From contig PHCS01000001.1 in assembly GCA_002840845.1 (NCBI GenBank), forward strand, positions 62,001 through 126,000: a stretch of DNA of 64,000 nt, in the 5' to 3' direction. A program made the position numbers and the translations under genes. Positions 43,188 through 52,248 of the stretch are shown here, in pieces. The notes under the pieces were generated by a model. That model saw nothing but the letters and a program-made list of their open reading frames with translations. It ran no database searches and was not told the origin of the DNA. This DNA is from Betaproteobacteria bacterium HGW-Betaproteobacteria-14 (GTDB taxonomy: Bacteria > Pseudomonadota > Gammaproteobacteria > Burkholderiales > Rhodocyclaceae). The stretch's first letter is position 1. Each line of letters opens with the position of its first letter.

Positions 43188-43520
43188 AACGCCAGCCCCG
43201 GCCGATACACCGGCCGGCATCCAGACGGAAGGTTTGCGCAGCATCTTTCAGTCACGCCATTCCCGGATGCGGCATATCGCCGCAGTTATTCTTATAGCCA
43301 TATCCATTTGATCTGCATCAATGCAGCTTGAAAGAATTCATATCGCGTGATAGCGTACCGAAAAATTTAAGCCTAAACATTGAGGGTCGCGCGGTCTGCG
43401 CCGGGGAAATCAGAATGAAGGGTGGGCTGATCGGAATGACGTCATGAGCGTTCTCCGGGGCGGCATGAGCACGCCTTTAGTTCAGCACGCGACGGATTAC
43501 ATTCAAGGAGATTTTTTCTG
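43188..43520 (+). other. Intergenic region upstream of the cytochrome oxidase operon
   Basis: A 333-bp gap between mpl and coxB with no gene. The left part holds no strong terminator. The middle has the FNR/ANR-type box (43308-43321), followed by AT-rich DNA with weak promoter hexamers (TTGAAA at 43328). The right part is GC-rich, presumably the untranslated leader, and ends in AAGGAG ahead of the coxB ATG. Confidence 0.75.
43308..43321. promoter_or_regulatory. FNR/ANR-type binding site upstream of coxB
   Basis: TTGATctgcATCAA is a perfect dyad matching the FNR/ANR consensus TTGAT-N4-ATCAA. It is about 200 bp upstream of the coxB start, and the nearest -35-like TTGAAA begins 7 bp downstream. 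FNR-family proteins sense low oxygen; ANR commonly represses aa3-type oxidases or activates microaerobic ones. Sign and target promoter are inferred. Confidence 0.75.
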
Positions 43521-44654
43521 ATGGGAATCAACAAGAAGACTCAGTCGTGCCTGGCGGGCATTGCGCTCATGGTCTGGTCGCGCATGGCACTCGCGGCTTG
43601 GGAATTCAACTTTCAGAGCCCGGCAACCAAGGCTGCCCAGACGGTGATTGATCTGCACAACCTGATGATGATCATCATTGTCGTGATTTTCATCGGCGTA
43701 TTCGCCGTCATGTTCTATTCGGTGTTCAAACACCGCAAGTCCAGGGGCCATCAGGCGGCCCAGTTTCACGACAACACCATGGTGGAGATCGCCTGGACCG
43801 TGGTGCCCCTGTTGATTCTGGTTGCCATGGCCTGGCCTGCCACCAAGGCCTTGCTAAACATGCGTGACACTTCCCAGGCAGACATCACCATCAAGGCAAC
43901 CGGCTATCAGTGGAAATGGGGCTACGATTACCTGAAGGGCGAGGGCGAGGGGATCAAGTTCATGAGCCTGACGACGACCCCCGCTGACCAAATCCGCGGC
44001 ACTGCAGCAAAGGGCGGCAATTACCTGCTCGAAGTGGATCGCCACGTCGTGGTGCCGGTCGGCAAGAAAATCCGCATGCTCACCACGGCGACCGACGTGA
44101 TCCACTCCTGGTGGGTGCCGGCCCTGGCCGTCAAGCAGGACGCCATTCCCGGCTATGTCCGCGATACCTGGTTCAAGGCCGAGAAGGAAGGCATCTTCCG
44201 CGGGCAGTGCGCCGAATTGTGCGGCAAGGACCACGCCTTCATGCCGATTGTGGTCGAAGTGGTGTCCGCCGAGAAGTATTCGCAGTGGGTTGGCGAGCAG
44301 AAGAAGCAGATGGCTGCTGCCGCCGATGAGGGCGGAAAGACCTACTCCCTGAATGAGTTGATGAGCCGCGGCGAGAAAGTCTATGCGGCCAACTGCGTCG
44401 CCTGCCACCAGGCCAACGGCAAGGGCCTGCCGCCCGCCTTCCCGGCACTGGATGGCTCCAAACTGGCCAAGGGGCCCAAGAAGGACCACATCGCCATTGT
44501 CCTGAACGGCAAGCCCAATACGGCCATGGCAGCCTATGGCGGACAACTCGGCGATGGCGACATTGCGGCTGTCGTGACCTACGAGCGCAACGCCTGGGGC
44601 AACAAGACGGGCGACATGGTGCAGCCGGCCGACATCCAGGCTGCGCGCAAGTAA
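43521..44654 (+). CDS. coxB: Cytochrome c oxidase subunit II with C-terminal cytochrome c domain
   Basis: The 377-residue protein has a signal-like N-terminus and two transmembrane helices ([21 protein letters not shown] and [20 protein letters not shown]). The CuA cupredoxin domain has a conserved histidine in DVIHSWWVP and [16 protein letters not shown] near residue 230, and a C-terminal class I cytochrome c has [11 protein letters not shown] (C292-x2-C-H) with the Met ligand further on. It receives electrons from cytochrome c for the binuclear centre. AAGGAG lies 12 bp upstream of the start. It is first in the operon. Confidence 0.96.
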   Translation: MGINKKTQSCLAGIALMVWSRMALAAWEFNFQSPATKAAQTVIDLHNLMMIIIVVIFIGVFAVMFYSVFKHRKSRGHQAAQFHDNTMVEIAWTVVPLLILVAMAWPATKALLNMRDTSQADITIKATGYQWKWGYDYLKGEGEGIKFMSLTTTPADQIRGTAAKGGNYLLEVDRHVVVPVGKKIRMLTTATDVIHSWWVPALAVKQDAIPGYVRDTWFKAEKEGIFRGQCAELCGKDHAFMPIVVEVVSAEKYSQWVGEQKKQMAAAADEGGKTYSLNELMSRGEKVYAANCVACHQANGKGLPPAFPALDGSKLAKGPKKDHIAIVLNGKPNTAMAAYGGQLGDGDIAAVVTYERNAWGNKTGDMVQPADIQAARK

Positions 44655-44692
44655 ACGGAATTCGCGGGATACAAAAGGTACAAGGAGACAAG

Positions 44693-46303
44693 ATGGAAGC
44701 CACCCACGTTCACGGCGCAGGCCACGCACACGGGGACGATCATTCGCATCATCCGAAAGGGATCATGCGCTGGATCACCACCACCAACCACAAGGACATC
44801 GGCACGATGTACTTGTGGTTCAGCTTCGCCATGTTCATGGTGGGCGGGGCGATGGCCCTGATCATCCGTGCCGAGCTGTTCCAGCCGGGCCTGCAGTACG
44901 TCGAGCCGGAGTTCTTCAACCAGATGATCACGCTGCACGGCCTGATCATGGTGTTCGGCGCGATCATGCCGGCCTTCGTCGGCTTCGCCAACTGGATGAT
45001 ACCGATGATGATCGGCGCGCCCGACATGGCGTTCGCGCGCATGAACAACTGGAGTTTCTGGCTGTTGCCCCCCGCCGGGATTTTGCTGACGGCATCCATG
45101 TTCGTGCCTGGCGGCGCCGCCGGCACCGGCTGGACGCTCTATCCGCCGCTGTCCATCCAGATGGGCATCGGCATGGACATGGCCATCTTCGCTGTGCATA
45201 TCCTCGGCATGTCGTCGATCATGGGATCGATCAACATCGTGACGACGATCCTCAACCTGCGCGCACCAGGCATGACACTCATGCGCATGCCGATGTTCTG
45301 CTGGACCTGGCTGATCACCGGCTATCTGCTCATCGCCGTGATGCCCGTGCTGGCCGGCGCCGTCACCATGATCCTGACGGACCGCCACTTCGGCACCAGC
45401 TTCTTCAGTGCGGCCGGAGGCGGTGACCCGGTGCTGTTCCAGCACATCTTCTGGTTCTTCGGCCATCCTGAGGTTTACATCATTGCCCTGCCGGCTTTCG
45501 GCGTCGTCTCGCACGTCATCCCGGCCTTCGCGCGCAAGCCGCTTTTCGGCTACACCTCGATGGTGTACGCCATCGCCTCGATCGCGCTGATTTCATTCAT
45601 TGTCTGGGCGCACCATATGTATGTAGTCGGCATGCCGGTCGCCGGCCAGCTTTACTTCATGTACGCCACCATCCTGATTGCGGTGCCGACTGGCGTGAAG
45701 GTATTCAACTGGGTGGCGACGATGTGGCGCGGATCGATGACTTTCGAGACGCCCATGCTGTTTGCACTGGGCTTTCTGTTTTTGTTCACCATCGGCGGCT
45801 TCACCGGCCTGGTGCTGTCGAACACGGCGGTCGATGTGCAGTTGCAGGACACCTACTATGTGGTCGCACATTTTCATTACGTGATGGTGGCGGGAGCGCT
45901 CTTTTCCGCCTTTGCGGCGGTGTATTACTGGCTACCCAAGTGGACCGGCCACATGTACGACGAAACGCTGGGCAAGTGGCATTTCTGGCTGTCCCTCATC
46001 TCGTTCAACATCGCCTTCTTTCCGCAGCATTTCCTCGGACTGGCCGGCATGCCCCGCCGCATCCCCGACTACGCCCTGCAGTTCACCGACTTCAACCAGG
46101 TGTCGACGTTTGGGGCATTCGGCTTCGGCCTGAGCCAGCTGCTGTTCCTGTACGTGGTGCTGAAGACCATTCGCGGCGGCGAGAAAGCCGCGGCCAAGCC
46201 TTGGGAAGGTGCAACCGGACTGGAATGGACTTTGCCTTCGCCGGCCCCCTATCACACCTTCGAAGAGCCGCCGGTGCTGAGCGAGGCGAAGGGGCACGCG
46301 TGA
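44693..46303 (+). CDS. coxA: Cytochrome c oxidase subunit I
   Basis: The 536-residue heme-copper oxidase catalytic subunit of A-type family has 12 helices. HGLIMVF near residue 83 holds a low-spin heme ligand, and [20 protein letters not shown] near 258 holds the CuB histidine and the cross-linked tyrosine. [10 protein letters not shown] near 304 carries the other CuB histidines, and [11 protein letters not shown] near 390 carries the high-spin and low-spin heme ligands. The GHPEVYI motif defines an A1-type K-channel glutamate. AAGGAG precedes the start. Confidence 0.97.
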   Translation: MEATHVHGAGHAHGDDHSHHPKGIMRWITTTNHKDIGTMYLWFSFAMFMVGGAMALIIRAELFQPGLQYVEPEFFNQMITLHGLIMVFGAIMPAFVGFANWMIPMMIGAPDMAFARMNNWSFWLLPPAGILLTASMFVPGGAAGTGWTLYPPLSIQMGIGMDMAIFAVHILGMSSIMGSINIVTTILNLRAPGMTLMRMPMFCWTWLITGYLLIAVMPVLAGAVTMILTDRHFGTSFFSAAGGGDPVLFQHIFWFFGHPEVYIIALPAFGVVSHVIPAFARKPLFGYTSMVYAIASIALISFIVWAHHMYVVGMPVAGQLYFMYATILIAVPTGVKVFNWVATMWRGSMTFETPMLFALGFLFLFTIGGFTGLVLSNTAVDVQLQDTYYVVAHFHYVMVAGALFSAFAAVYYWLPKWTGHMYDETLGKWHFWLSLISFNIAFFPQHFLGLAGMPRRIPDYALQFTDFNQVSTFGAFGFGLSQLLFLYVVLKTIRGGEKAAAKPWEGATGLEWTLPSPAPYHTFEEPPVLSEAKGHA

Positions 46304-46407
46304 ACCCGAGACAGGCCTCCAGCAGCCGCAGAACCGCGCTGATCATGGCTTCGATTGCGGTTGCCCTGTTCGTCGGCTTCATTCTGCGCTACTGGCTTTT
46401 CAAATGA
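46300..46407 (+). CDS. Cytochrome oxidase small assembly protein
   Basis: A 35-residue protein ([20 protein letters not shown] at the N-terminus) with a GTG start overlapping the coxA stop (GTGA) and a stop overlapping the ctaG start. It is a single-span membrane peptide ending FILRYWLFK. Such tiny proteins occur at the same spot between coxA and ctaG in many betaproteobacteria and are annotated as oxidase assembly factors. It is short enough to be missed by gene callers; position, overlap and hydrophobic profile support it. Confidence 0.78.
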   Translation: MNPRQASSSRRTALIMASIAVALFVGFILRYWLFK

Positions 46408-46970
46408 ACAAGCAGCGCAACGCCGACAATCGTCGTGTCCTCGTCAGGATGCTGGTGGTGGCCGTACTCATGTTCGGCTTCGGTTATGCCATGGTGCCGA
46501 TGTACCAGAAGTTCTGCGAGGTGACCGGCATCAACAATCTGCTCAACGCAGATGACCCCCTGCGCAACACGCAGGTCGACACCAGTCGAACAGTGACGGT
46601 CGAATTCGACGCCAATCTGCACGGCTTGCCGTGGAGCTTCAAGCCGGGGCAATCCAGCGTGGAAGTCCATCCGGGCGAACTGGTGCATGTCGTATATCGG
46701 GTGAGCAATACGCGCGACCACGCTGTTACCGGGCAGGCAATCCCCAGCTACGGCCCGCAGCTTGCCGCCGCGCATTTCAGAAAGCTGGAATGCTTCTGCT
46801 TCACCCGGCAGACGTTGGGGCCGGGCGAGTCGAGGGAGATGCCCGTCGTGTTTGTGATCGATCCTGCATTGCCTGAGGATGTGAACACGATCACATTGTC
46901 GTACACCTTCTTCGAGGTGGCGGGCACGCTTGCGGAGCCGGCTTCGAAGCCGGCCAGGCCTGGCGCATGA
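46404..46970 (+). CDS. ctaG: Cytochrome c oxidase assembly protein CtaG/Cox11
   Basis: CtaG delivers copper to CuB of subunit I. The 188-residue protein has one N-terminal transmembrane helix (MLVVAVLMFGFGYAMVPMYQKFC) and a periplasmic immunoglobulin-like domain with the copper motif ECFCFTRQTLGPGE near residue 128. The conserved CEVTGINN segment follows the helix. It overlaps both neighbours by 4 bp. Confidence 0.95.
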   Translation: MNKQRNADNRRVLVRMLVVAVLMFGFGYAMVPMYQKFCEVTGINNLLNADDPLRNTQVDTSRTVTVEFDANLHGLPWSFKPGQSSVEVHPGELVHVVYRVSNTRDHAVTGQAIPSYGPQLAAAHFRKLECFCFTRQTLGPGESREMPVVFVIDPALPEDVNTITLSYTFFEVAGTLAEPASKPARPGA

Positions 46971-47182
46971 GCGGCGGGATGACTATGGTTGATCGCAGAG
47001 CCGGACTTCTGCAAGCGCTGCGGACGGTGTTGTCGGCACTGATCGGTGTCAGGCATCGCCGCATGCACGATGAGGATTCTGCAGGGCTGCGGCCGATCCA
47101 GGTGATCGTGGCGGGCGTTGTCGTCGTGGCGGTATTTGTCATGGCGATCATCGCATTCGTACAGCTTGTCGCAATAAAGTAA
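46967..47182 (+). CDS. DUF2970 small membrane protein
   Basis: The 71-residue protein has LLQALRTVLSALIGVRHRRMHDED and one transmembrane helix (VIVAGVVVVAVFVMAIIAFVQLV). Its start may be 46967 or the ATG near 46979. DUF2970 genes lie between ctaG and coxC in betaproteobacterial oxidase operons; the function is unknown but an assembly or stability role is likely. Confidence 0.85.
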   Translation: MSGGMTMVDRRAGLLQALRTVLSALIGVRHRRMHDEDSAGLRPIQVIVAGVVVVAVFVMAIIAFVQLVAIK

Positions 47183-47208
47183 GAAACATAGAGACCTTGG
47201 AGGTAGTC

Positions 47209-48057
47209 ATGAATCAGCAGGCATCCCGCTATTTCGTTCCGAATCCATCGCACTATCCGCTGGTGGGTTCCGCGGCACTGTTCCTGCTGGCATCGGGGGC
47301 AGTGTTATGGATGAACAAGATCGGCGCTGGCCCCTATGTGGTCCTGACGGGCTTCGCTGTGCTGTTGTTCATGTTGTTCGGCTGGTTCGGCCGAGTCATC
47401 GATGAATCCGAGGGCGGCAAGTACAACAGGCAGGTCGATGTCTCGTTCCGCTGGGGCATGAGCTGGTTCATCTTCTCGGAAGTGATGTTCTTCGCCGCTT
47501 TTTTCGGCGCGCTTTTCTATGTTCGCGTGCTCTCAGTGCCGGATCTGGCAAGCGCGGAGCAGCAACTCCTGTGGCCGGACTTCAAGGCCGTCTGGCCGAG
47601 CGCCGGACCGAAATTCGCCGAGCAATTCACGCCGATGGGCGCCGCTGGAATCCCCCTCATCAACACCTTGTTGCTGCTGTCCTCCGGCGCAACCTTGACC
47701 TGGGCGCACTGGGGCCTGCTTGCGGGCAAGCGCGGCCAGTTGAAGATCGGCCTGATGCTCACCATCGCACTGGGATTACTCTTTCTCAGCCTGCAGGTCT
47801 ACGAGTACGTACATGCCTACCAGGAGCTGAATCTCAAACTGACGACCGGTGTCTACGGATCGACTTTTTTCATGCTGACTGGCTTCCATGGGCTGCACGT
47901 GACGATCGGCGCGACCATGCTGCTGGTGATCTTCTTCCGCGTCATGGCAGGCCACTTCAAGCCCGACCATCATTTTGCCTTCGAGGCTGTGGCCTGGTAC
48001 TGGCACTTCGTCGACGTGGTCTGGCTCTTCCTGTTCGTCGTGGTGTACTGGCTATAG
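47209..48057 (+). CDS. coxC: Cytochrome c oxidase subunit III
   Basis: A 282-residue membrane protein of seven helices starting at ATG 47209 behind GGAGGT. The conserved segments are SEVMFFAAFFGALFYVRV near residue 82, LSSGATLTWAHW near 155, and the C-terminal HGLHVTIGATML and EAVAWYWHFVDVVWLFLFVVVYW. It stabilises subunit I. A longer ORF begins 12 bp upstream, but the ribosome binding site decides for 47209. Confidence 0.95.
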   Translation: MNQQASRYFVPNPSHYPLVGSAALFLLASGAVLWMNKIGAGPYVVLTGFAVLLFMLFGWFGRVIDESEGGKYNRQVDVSFRWGMSWFIFSEVMFFAAFFGALFYVRVLSVPDLASAEQQLLWPDFKAVWPSAGPKFAEQFTPMGAAGIPLINTLLLLSSGATLTWAHWGLLAGKRGQLKIGLMLTIALGLLFLSLQVYEYVHAYQELNLKLTTGVYGSTFFMLTGFHGLHVTIGATMLLVIFFRVMAGHFKPDHHFAFEAVAWYWHFVDVVWLFLFVVVYWL

Positions 48058-48099
48058 AGAATCACCCTGGGGGCGCCTTGCCGTCCCGGTGAATTAATC

Positions 48100-48127
48100 C
48101 GCCGCGCTTGCCGCGGCGTATTTTTCT
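48100..48127 (+). terminator. Rho-independent terminator after coxC
   Basis: CGCCGCG (48100-48106) pairs with CGCGGCG (48112-48118) around a CTTGC loop. TATTTTT follows (48119-48125). It lies 42 bp after the coxC stop and ends at the convergent DUF2909 gene. Confidence 0.85.
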
Positions 48128-48324
48128 TAGAGCTTGTCCGTGATCAGGCCGGAATAGTAGCCTGCCGTCAGAATAACGAAGAGCATGATGGACAGGCCGA
48201 CGCGCAAGGCAAGCGCCTTGACCATGCGCTTTCGCTCGCGGCCCTGGTCTCGGAAAAGAAATACCAGCGCCGAAGCCAGGCTGGCGATGATGGCGATCAG
48301 AAACAGGATGACGACGATGCGCAT
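48127..48324 (-). CDS. DUF2909 twin-transmembrane protein
   Basis: The 65-residue protein has two predicted helices (VVILFLIAIIASLASALVFLF and GLSIMLFVILTAGYYSGLI) joined by a basic loop (RDQGRERKRMVKALALR). The family is found in oxidase operons between coxC and surf1, as here, but this copy is on the opposite strand to its neighbours. The function is unknown. Confidence 0.85.
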   Translation of the reverse strand: MRIVVILFLIAIIASLASALVFLFRDQGRERKRMVKALALRVGLSIMLFVILTAGYYSGLITDKL

Positions 48325-48386
48325 GTTTGGAATTTCCTTTAGTGCAGTTTAGCTGAACGCTGCTCCCGCTTCCATGGACAAAACCT

Positions 48387-49097
48387 TTGAAGATCCGTTT
48401 CAAATATCGTCCTGTCCTGTTGCTGGCGATGGTTGCCTGCTTCACCGCGATTGCGATTGGCAATTTCCAGCGCAGCCGCGCGGAGCAGAAACAGAACGCC
48501 TTTGACCGCATCGAGGGCGCAAGGTATGACGCGCCGATCCAGGTGGGCGCCGCACTGGTCGATGCCGCCATTCTCGACAAGCATCCGGCCAATGCGCGCG
48601 GACATTGGCTCGCGGACAGGACTGTCCTCATAGACAACAAGGTTCACAATGGGGTTGCCGGCTATCATGTCATCACGCCCCTGCGCATTGAAGGAACAAG
48701 CTTGTGCATCCTGGTGAATCGCGGCTGGATTGCCGCACCGCGGTTGCGCTCTGAGCTGCCCACCCTGCCGGCGGTGCGTGAATCACGGGTAGACGTGATC
48801 GGCATCGCGCATAGCCCTTCCGGCAAGGTGTTCGAACTGGCTCCGGATCACAGCAAGGGCAGAGTCTGGCAGCACCTGGCGCTGGATCGCTTTCGGGAGT
48901 GGTCCGGGCTCACGCTGCAGCCAATCATCCTCCTGCAGACGGATGAGGTTCATGATGGACTCGTGCGGGACTGGCGGCCATCTGAAAGCGGGGCCCTCAA
49001 GCACTGGGGTTTTGCCATTGTGTGGTATCTGGCGGCAGCCGCCGCAGCGGCGGGCGGCCTTGTGGCATCTATGGAGCGCAGGAAACCTGATGAATAA
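48387..49097 (+). CDS. SURF1-family cytochrome oxidase assembly protein
   Basis: Surf1 proteins help insert heme a into subunit I. The 236-residue protein has an N-terminal helix (PVLLLAMVACFTAIAIGNFQ), the family GNFQ-x-R-x2-QK pattern, VHNGVAGYHVITPLRIEGTSLCILVNRGWI, and a C-terminal helix in HWGFAIVWYLAAAAAAAGGLVA. The start is probably TTG 48387, as no in-frame ATG occurs until residue 15; the start remains uncertain. Confidence 0.9.
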   Translation: MKIRFKYRPVLLLAMVACFTAIAIGNFQRSRAEQKQNAFDRIEGARYDAPIQVGAALVDAAILDKHPANARGHWLADRTVLIDNKVHNGVAGYHVITPLRIEGTSLCILVNRGWIAAPRLRSELPTLPAVRESRVDVIGIAHSPSGKVFELAPDHSKGRVWQHLALDRFREWSGLTLQPIILLQTDEVHDGLVRDWRPSESGALKHWGFAIVWYLAAAAAAAGGLVASMERRKPDE

Positions 49098-49656
49098 GCA
49101 GAAACGCATCGTGCTGGCGATTGGGCTGGTGAGCGCCTTTCCGATCGTCGCGGCGCTCTTTTTTTATTATGTCTCGCCGCCGGCAAGCCGCATGAATCAT
49201 GGCGATCTGCTGCAGCCGACACAACTTCCCGCAAAGCCCTTGAAGCTGCTCGGTGGCGAGGAGTTCCGTTTTGAACAGCTGCGAGGCAAATGGCTTTTGC
49301 TGCAGATCGATTCGGGTGACTGTGGTTCACGTTGCAGGGAAAAGCTGTATGCGATGCGCCAGGTTCGCTTGGCGCAAGGAAAGGACATGGTCCGCCTGGA
49401 GCGCGTCTGGCTGCTGTCGGACAGCCACCGTCCTGCGCCGGACCTGCTGGCGGATTACGAGGGGACTTGGATGGTGTTTGCAGCAGGAAGCGACACGCTG
49501 ACCTCGTTTCCTGCGCCGACGGATCGTACTGGACATCTGTATGTAGTGGATCCGCAAGGAAATCTCATGATGCGCTTTCCCGAGAAGCCCGATCCGACCC
49601 GCGTGATCAAGGATTTGCAGCGCCTGCTGCGCCCCTCCCGCATCGGCGCGGGTTGA
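49090..49656 (+). CDS. Cytochrome oxidase-associated transmembrane protein, thioredoxin-like
   Basis: A 188-residue protein starting at ATG 49090 and overlapping the SURF1 gene by 8 bp. One N-terminal helix (IVLAIGLVSAFPIVAALFFYYV) precedes a thioredoxin-like domain with GKWLLLQIDSGDCGSRCREKLYAMRQVRLAQGKD, where C-x3-C is in the Sco-like position. It occupies the place where many betaproteobacterial oxidase operons carry a similar assembly gene before ctaA. Confidence 0.8.
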   Translation: MNKQKRIVLAIGLVSAFPIVAALFFYYVSPPASRMNHGDLLQPTQLPAKPLKLLGGEEFRFEQLRGKWLLLQIDSGDCGSRCREKLYAMRQVRLAQGKDMVRLERVWLLSDSHRPAPDLLADYEGTWMVFAAGSDTLTSFPAPTDRTGHLYVVDPQGNLMMRFPEKPDPTRVIKDLQRLLRPSRIGAG

Positions 49657-49667
49657 AACCTTGCTTC

Positions 49668-49687
49668 CTGCGGGTTTATTCCCGCAG
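49668..49687. repeat. Hairpin in the gap before ctaB
   Basis: CTGCGGG (49668-49674) pairs with CCCGCAG (49681-49687) around TTTATT. A second smaller dyad, CGTGG-TAAATT-CCACG, follows. No T-run is present, so it is not a standard terminator. The gap lies where ctaA is usually found. Confidence 0.5.
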
Positions 49688-49745
49688 CGGGCCGTGGTAA
49701 ATTCCACGCTTTGAATCGGCGGACGTTCGCCATCCAGGGGTTCGC

Positions 49746-50642
49746 ATGAAGGCATTACCCTCACCCGAAAATACGCTGGGCTACCGCTTGTATCAGTATT
49801 TCCAGCTGACCAAGCCCCGGGTGGTTTCCCTCATCGTGTTCTGTGCGGTGATCGGCATGTTTCTCTCCGTGCCGGGCGCCGTGCCTCCCGTAGTTCTGGT
49901 TGCAGCCACCACCGGCATCGCCCTGGTTGCAGGCGCAGCGGCGGCAGTAAACTGCTTGATTGAGCAAAGAATAGACGCCGTCATGGCGCGCACGCGCGGC
50001 CGTCCTTTGCCGCGCGGCGAAGTGAACTCCCGGCAAACACTGTTTTTTTCCGGCGTGATCGGTGGCATTGGCCTGTCCCTGCTGTACTGGTTCGTCAATC
50101 CATTGACCATGTGGCTGACCTTGGCGACGTTCGTCGGCTACGCAATCATTTACACGATTTTTCTCAAGCCGGCGACGCCACAGAACATCGTGATCGGGGG
50201 TGCTTCTGGGGCCATGCCGCCGATATTGGGCTGGGCCGCCGTGACGGGCGAAGTGACCTCGGAGGCCCTCCTGCTCTTTCTCATCATATTCGTCTGGACG
50301 CCGCCGCATTTCTGGTCCCTTGCCCTCTATCGCACGCAGGAATATGCCAAGGCCGGCATGCCGATGCTGCCCGTGACCCATGGTCCGGAATACACGCGCC
50401 TGCAGATCCTGCTTTACACGATTCTCCTGGTCGGGGTGACAATCATGCCTTTCGTCATCCAAATGAGCGGCTTGATCTATTTGGCCAGCGCATTGCTGCT
50501 GGGTAGCGTGTTCCTCGCCTACGCTATTCGGATGAAACTCGCCTACAGCGACAAACTGGCGCACAAGACATTCCGCTACTCCATCTGGTATCTGGCGGCG
50601 TTGTTTGCCGCTTTGCTGGTGGATCACTACTTCAGATTTTGA
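49746..50642 (+). CDS. ctaB: Protoheme IX farnesyltransferase (heme O synthase)
   Basis: The 298-residue UbiA-family enzyme farnesylates heme b to heme o. It has [22 protein letters not shown] at the N-terminus, the first Asp-rich motif [24 protein letters not shown] near residue 75, [22 protein letters not shown] and [30 protein letters not shown] near 190. It lies 89 bp after the Sco-like assembly gene, with no ctaA in between, and is coupled to the sco gene downstream. Confidence 0.96.
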   Translation: MKALPSPENTLGYRLYQYFQLTKPRVVSLIVFCAVIGMFLSVPGAVPPVVLVAATTGIALVAGAAAAVNCLIEQRIDAVMARTRGRPLPRGEVNSRQTLFFSGVIGGIGLSLLYWFVNPLTMWLTLATFVGYAIIYTIFLKPATPQNIVIGGASGAMPPILGWAAVTGEVTSEALLLFLIIFVWTPPHFWSLALYRTQEYAKAGMPMLPVTHGPEYTRLQILLYTILLVGVTIMPFVIQMSGLIYLASALLLGSVFLAYAIRMKLAYSDKLAHKTFRYSIWYLAALFAALLVDHYFRF

Positions 50643-51217
50643 TGATCCGACTGCTCCTTCTGACGCTGGCCCTGTTGCTGGCTGGTTGCGATACACAGCC
50701 ACAATTCGGCAATACCGACATCAGCGCCGCCGGCTACGCGACGGATTTCGCCCTGACCGACCATAACGGCAAGCCCCGCACCATGGCGGATTTCCGCGGC
50801 AAGGCGGTGGTGATCTTCTTCGGCTACACGCAATGCCCGGATGTCTGCCCCACCACCATGACGGGCATGGCCGAGGCCATGAAACTGCTCGGCGAGGATG
50901 CAAGCAAGGTTCAGGTCCTCTTCGTGACAGTCGACCCCGAGCGGGATACACCGCAATTGCTGGCGCAATACGTTCCCGTCTTCAACCCGAGCTTCCTCGG
51001 GCTCTATGCCGATGCGCAGACCATTGCCAGGACGGCGCAGGAATTCCGCATTTTCTACAAGAAGCAGCCGGGCAGCACGCCCACGACCTACACGGTGGAC
51101 CATACCGCAGGCAGCTATGTCTATGATCCTCAGGGCCGACTCCGCCTCTACGTCAAGCATGGCGAGAAACCAGAAGTGATCGCCAAGGACCTCAGGCTTC
51201 TGATTGCCGGGAAGTAG
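50642..51217 (+). CDS. SCO1/SenC copper chaperone lipoprotein
   Basis: The 191-residue protein has lipoprotein signal LLLLTLALLLAGCDT (Cys near residue 17) and a thioredoxin-like Sco fold with the copper ligands in YTQCPDVCPTTMTGM and the histidine of TVDHTAGSYVYDP. It inserts copper into CuA of CoxB. The start ATG shares its A with the ctaB stop. The following hairpin terminates the operon. Confidence 0.93.
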   Translation: MIRLLLLTLALLLAGCDTQPQFGNTDISAAGYATDFALTDHNGKPRTMADFRGKAVVIFFGYTQCPDVCPTTMTGMAEAMKLLGEDASKVQVLFVTVDPERDTPQLLAQYVPVFNPSFLGLYADAQTIARTAQEFRIFYKKQPGSTPTTYTVDHTAGSYVYDPQGRLRLYVKHGEKPEVIAKDLRLLIAGK

Positions 51218-51232
51218 GTCCGGGGCATAATG

Positions 51233-51270
51233 AAAAAAGGCCGCCGCGGGGCCCGCGGCGGCCTTTCTAT
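51233..51270. terminator. Bidirectional terminator between sco and rpoH
   Basis: A 15-bp stem AAAGGCCGCCGCGGG (51236-51250) with its complement 51252-51266 leaves an almost perfect palindrome. An A-tract lies on the left, and TTTCTATTTT follows on the right, so it can end transcription of the oxidase operon (+) and of rpoH (-). Confidence 0.9.
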
Positions 51271-51286
51271 TTTCGCCGGCGCCTGG

Positions 51287-52141
51287 TCAGACGGTGTGCG
51301 CCAGCATGCCCTTCATCTTTTGCATGGCTTTTGCCTCGATCTGACGGATGCGTTCGGCCGACACCCCGTACTCATCAGCCAGTTCATGCAGCGTTGCGGT
51401 GTCTTCCTCGGCGAGCCAGCGCCTTTCGATGATGCGGCGGCTGCGCGCGTCGAGGTGTGCCAGAGCCTGCTTCAGCCCTTCAGCCTGCAGATGCTCCATT
51501 TCGCGATTCGCCAGTGCCTCGGAGGGTTCTTCAGCCGGGTCGGCCAGATAGGCGATAGGGGCAAACGATTCCCCGTCATCATCAATCGTGCCGTCCATGG
51601 CAACATCCCGACCCGTCAGGCGCGTTTCCATTTCGCGCACTTCTTCCGGCTTTACGCCGAGCTGCTTCGCCATGGCACCGACCTCATCGCCGCTCATGGT
51701 GTTGAGGCCTTGCTTGAGGCTGCGCAAGTTGAAGAAGAGTTTCCGCTGCGCCTTGGTCGTGGCGATTTTCACCAGACGCCAGTTACGCAGGATGTACTCG
51801 TGGATTTCGGCCTTGATCCAATGGATAGCGAAGGACACCAGACGCACGCCGCGCTCAGGATCGTAGCGCTTGACCGCCTTCATCAGTCCGACGTTTCCTT
51901 CTTGAATGAGGTCGGCATGCGGCAGACCATAGCCCAGATAGCCTCGCGCCACCGAAACCACCAGACGCAAATGCGACAGCACCAGCCCGCGCGCCGCCTC
52001 GATGTCGCCATCCTGGCGGAATTTCCGCGCCAAACCGATCTCCTCTGCTTCAGTGAGGAGCGGAAAGCGGTTGGCCGCCTGAATATAGCTTTCCAGATTG
52101 CCAACTGCGACGGGTACGGGCAAATTCATCGAATAAGTCAT
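51287..52141 (-). CDS. rpoH: RNA polymerase heat-shock sigma factor (sigma-32)
   Basis: The 284-residue group 3 sigma factor has region 2 (LVLSHLRLVVSVARGYLGYGLPHADLIQEGNVGLMKAVKRYDPERGVRLVSFAIHWIKAEI), the RpoH box QRKLFFNLRSLKQ near residue 130, and region 4 with EERWL-like IIERRWLAEEDTATLHELADEYGVSAERIRQIEAKAM. The RpoH box is diagnostic for sigma-32. It follows ftsY-ftsE-ftsX in the classic order. Upstream lie a CIRCE element and a possible sigma-32 promoter. Confidence 0.97.
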   Translation of the reverse strand: MTYSMNLPVPVAVGNLESYIQAANRFPLLTEAEEIGLARKFRQDGDIEAARGLVLSHLRLVVSVARGYLGYGLPHADLIQEGNVGLMKAVKRYDPERGVRLVSFAIHWIKAEIHEYILRNWRLVKIATTKAQRKLFFNLRSLKQGLNTMSGDEVGAMAKQLGVKPEEVREMETRLTGRDVAMDGTIDDDGESFAPIAYLADPAEEPSEALANREMEHLQAEGLKQALAHLDARSRRIIERRWLAEEDTATLHELADEYGVSAERIRQIEAKAMQKMKGMLAHTV

Positions 52142-52165
52142 ATGAGTCAGCCTCCTGAAATAATT

Positions 52166-52192
52166 TTAGCACTCCTAACAGTAGAGTGCTAA
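52166..52192. promoter_or_regulatory. CIRCE operator (HrcA site) upstream of rpoH
   Basis: TTAGCACTC-N9-GAGTGCTAA is a perfect match to the CIRCE inverted repeat bound by the HrcA repressor. It lies 25 bp upstream of the rpoH start, over the likely transcription start. HrcA/CIRCE usually controls groESL and dnaK; here it would place rpoH itself under the repressor. Confidence 0.93.
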
Positions 52193-52217
52193 TGGGGCGC
52201 GAAGTTCCCTTGTCATG
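52192..52217 (-). promoter_or_regulatory. Candidate sigma-32-type promoter of rpoH
   Basis: On the minus strand CATGAC (-35-like, 52212-52217) is followed after 14 bp by CCCCAT (52192-52197), the -10 core of sigma-32 promoters (CCCCAT-n-T). The -35 agrees with the sigma-32 CTTGAA at four of six bases. Its -10 touches the CIRCE operator. Confidence 0.5.
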
Positions 52218-52248
52218 TTACATTTAACATATTGATTATATTAATTAA

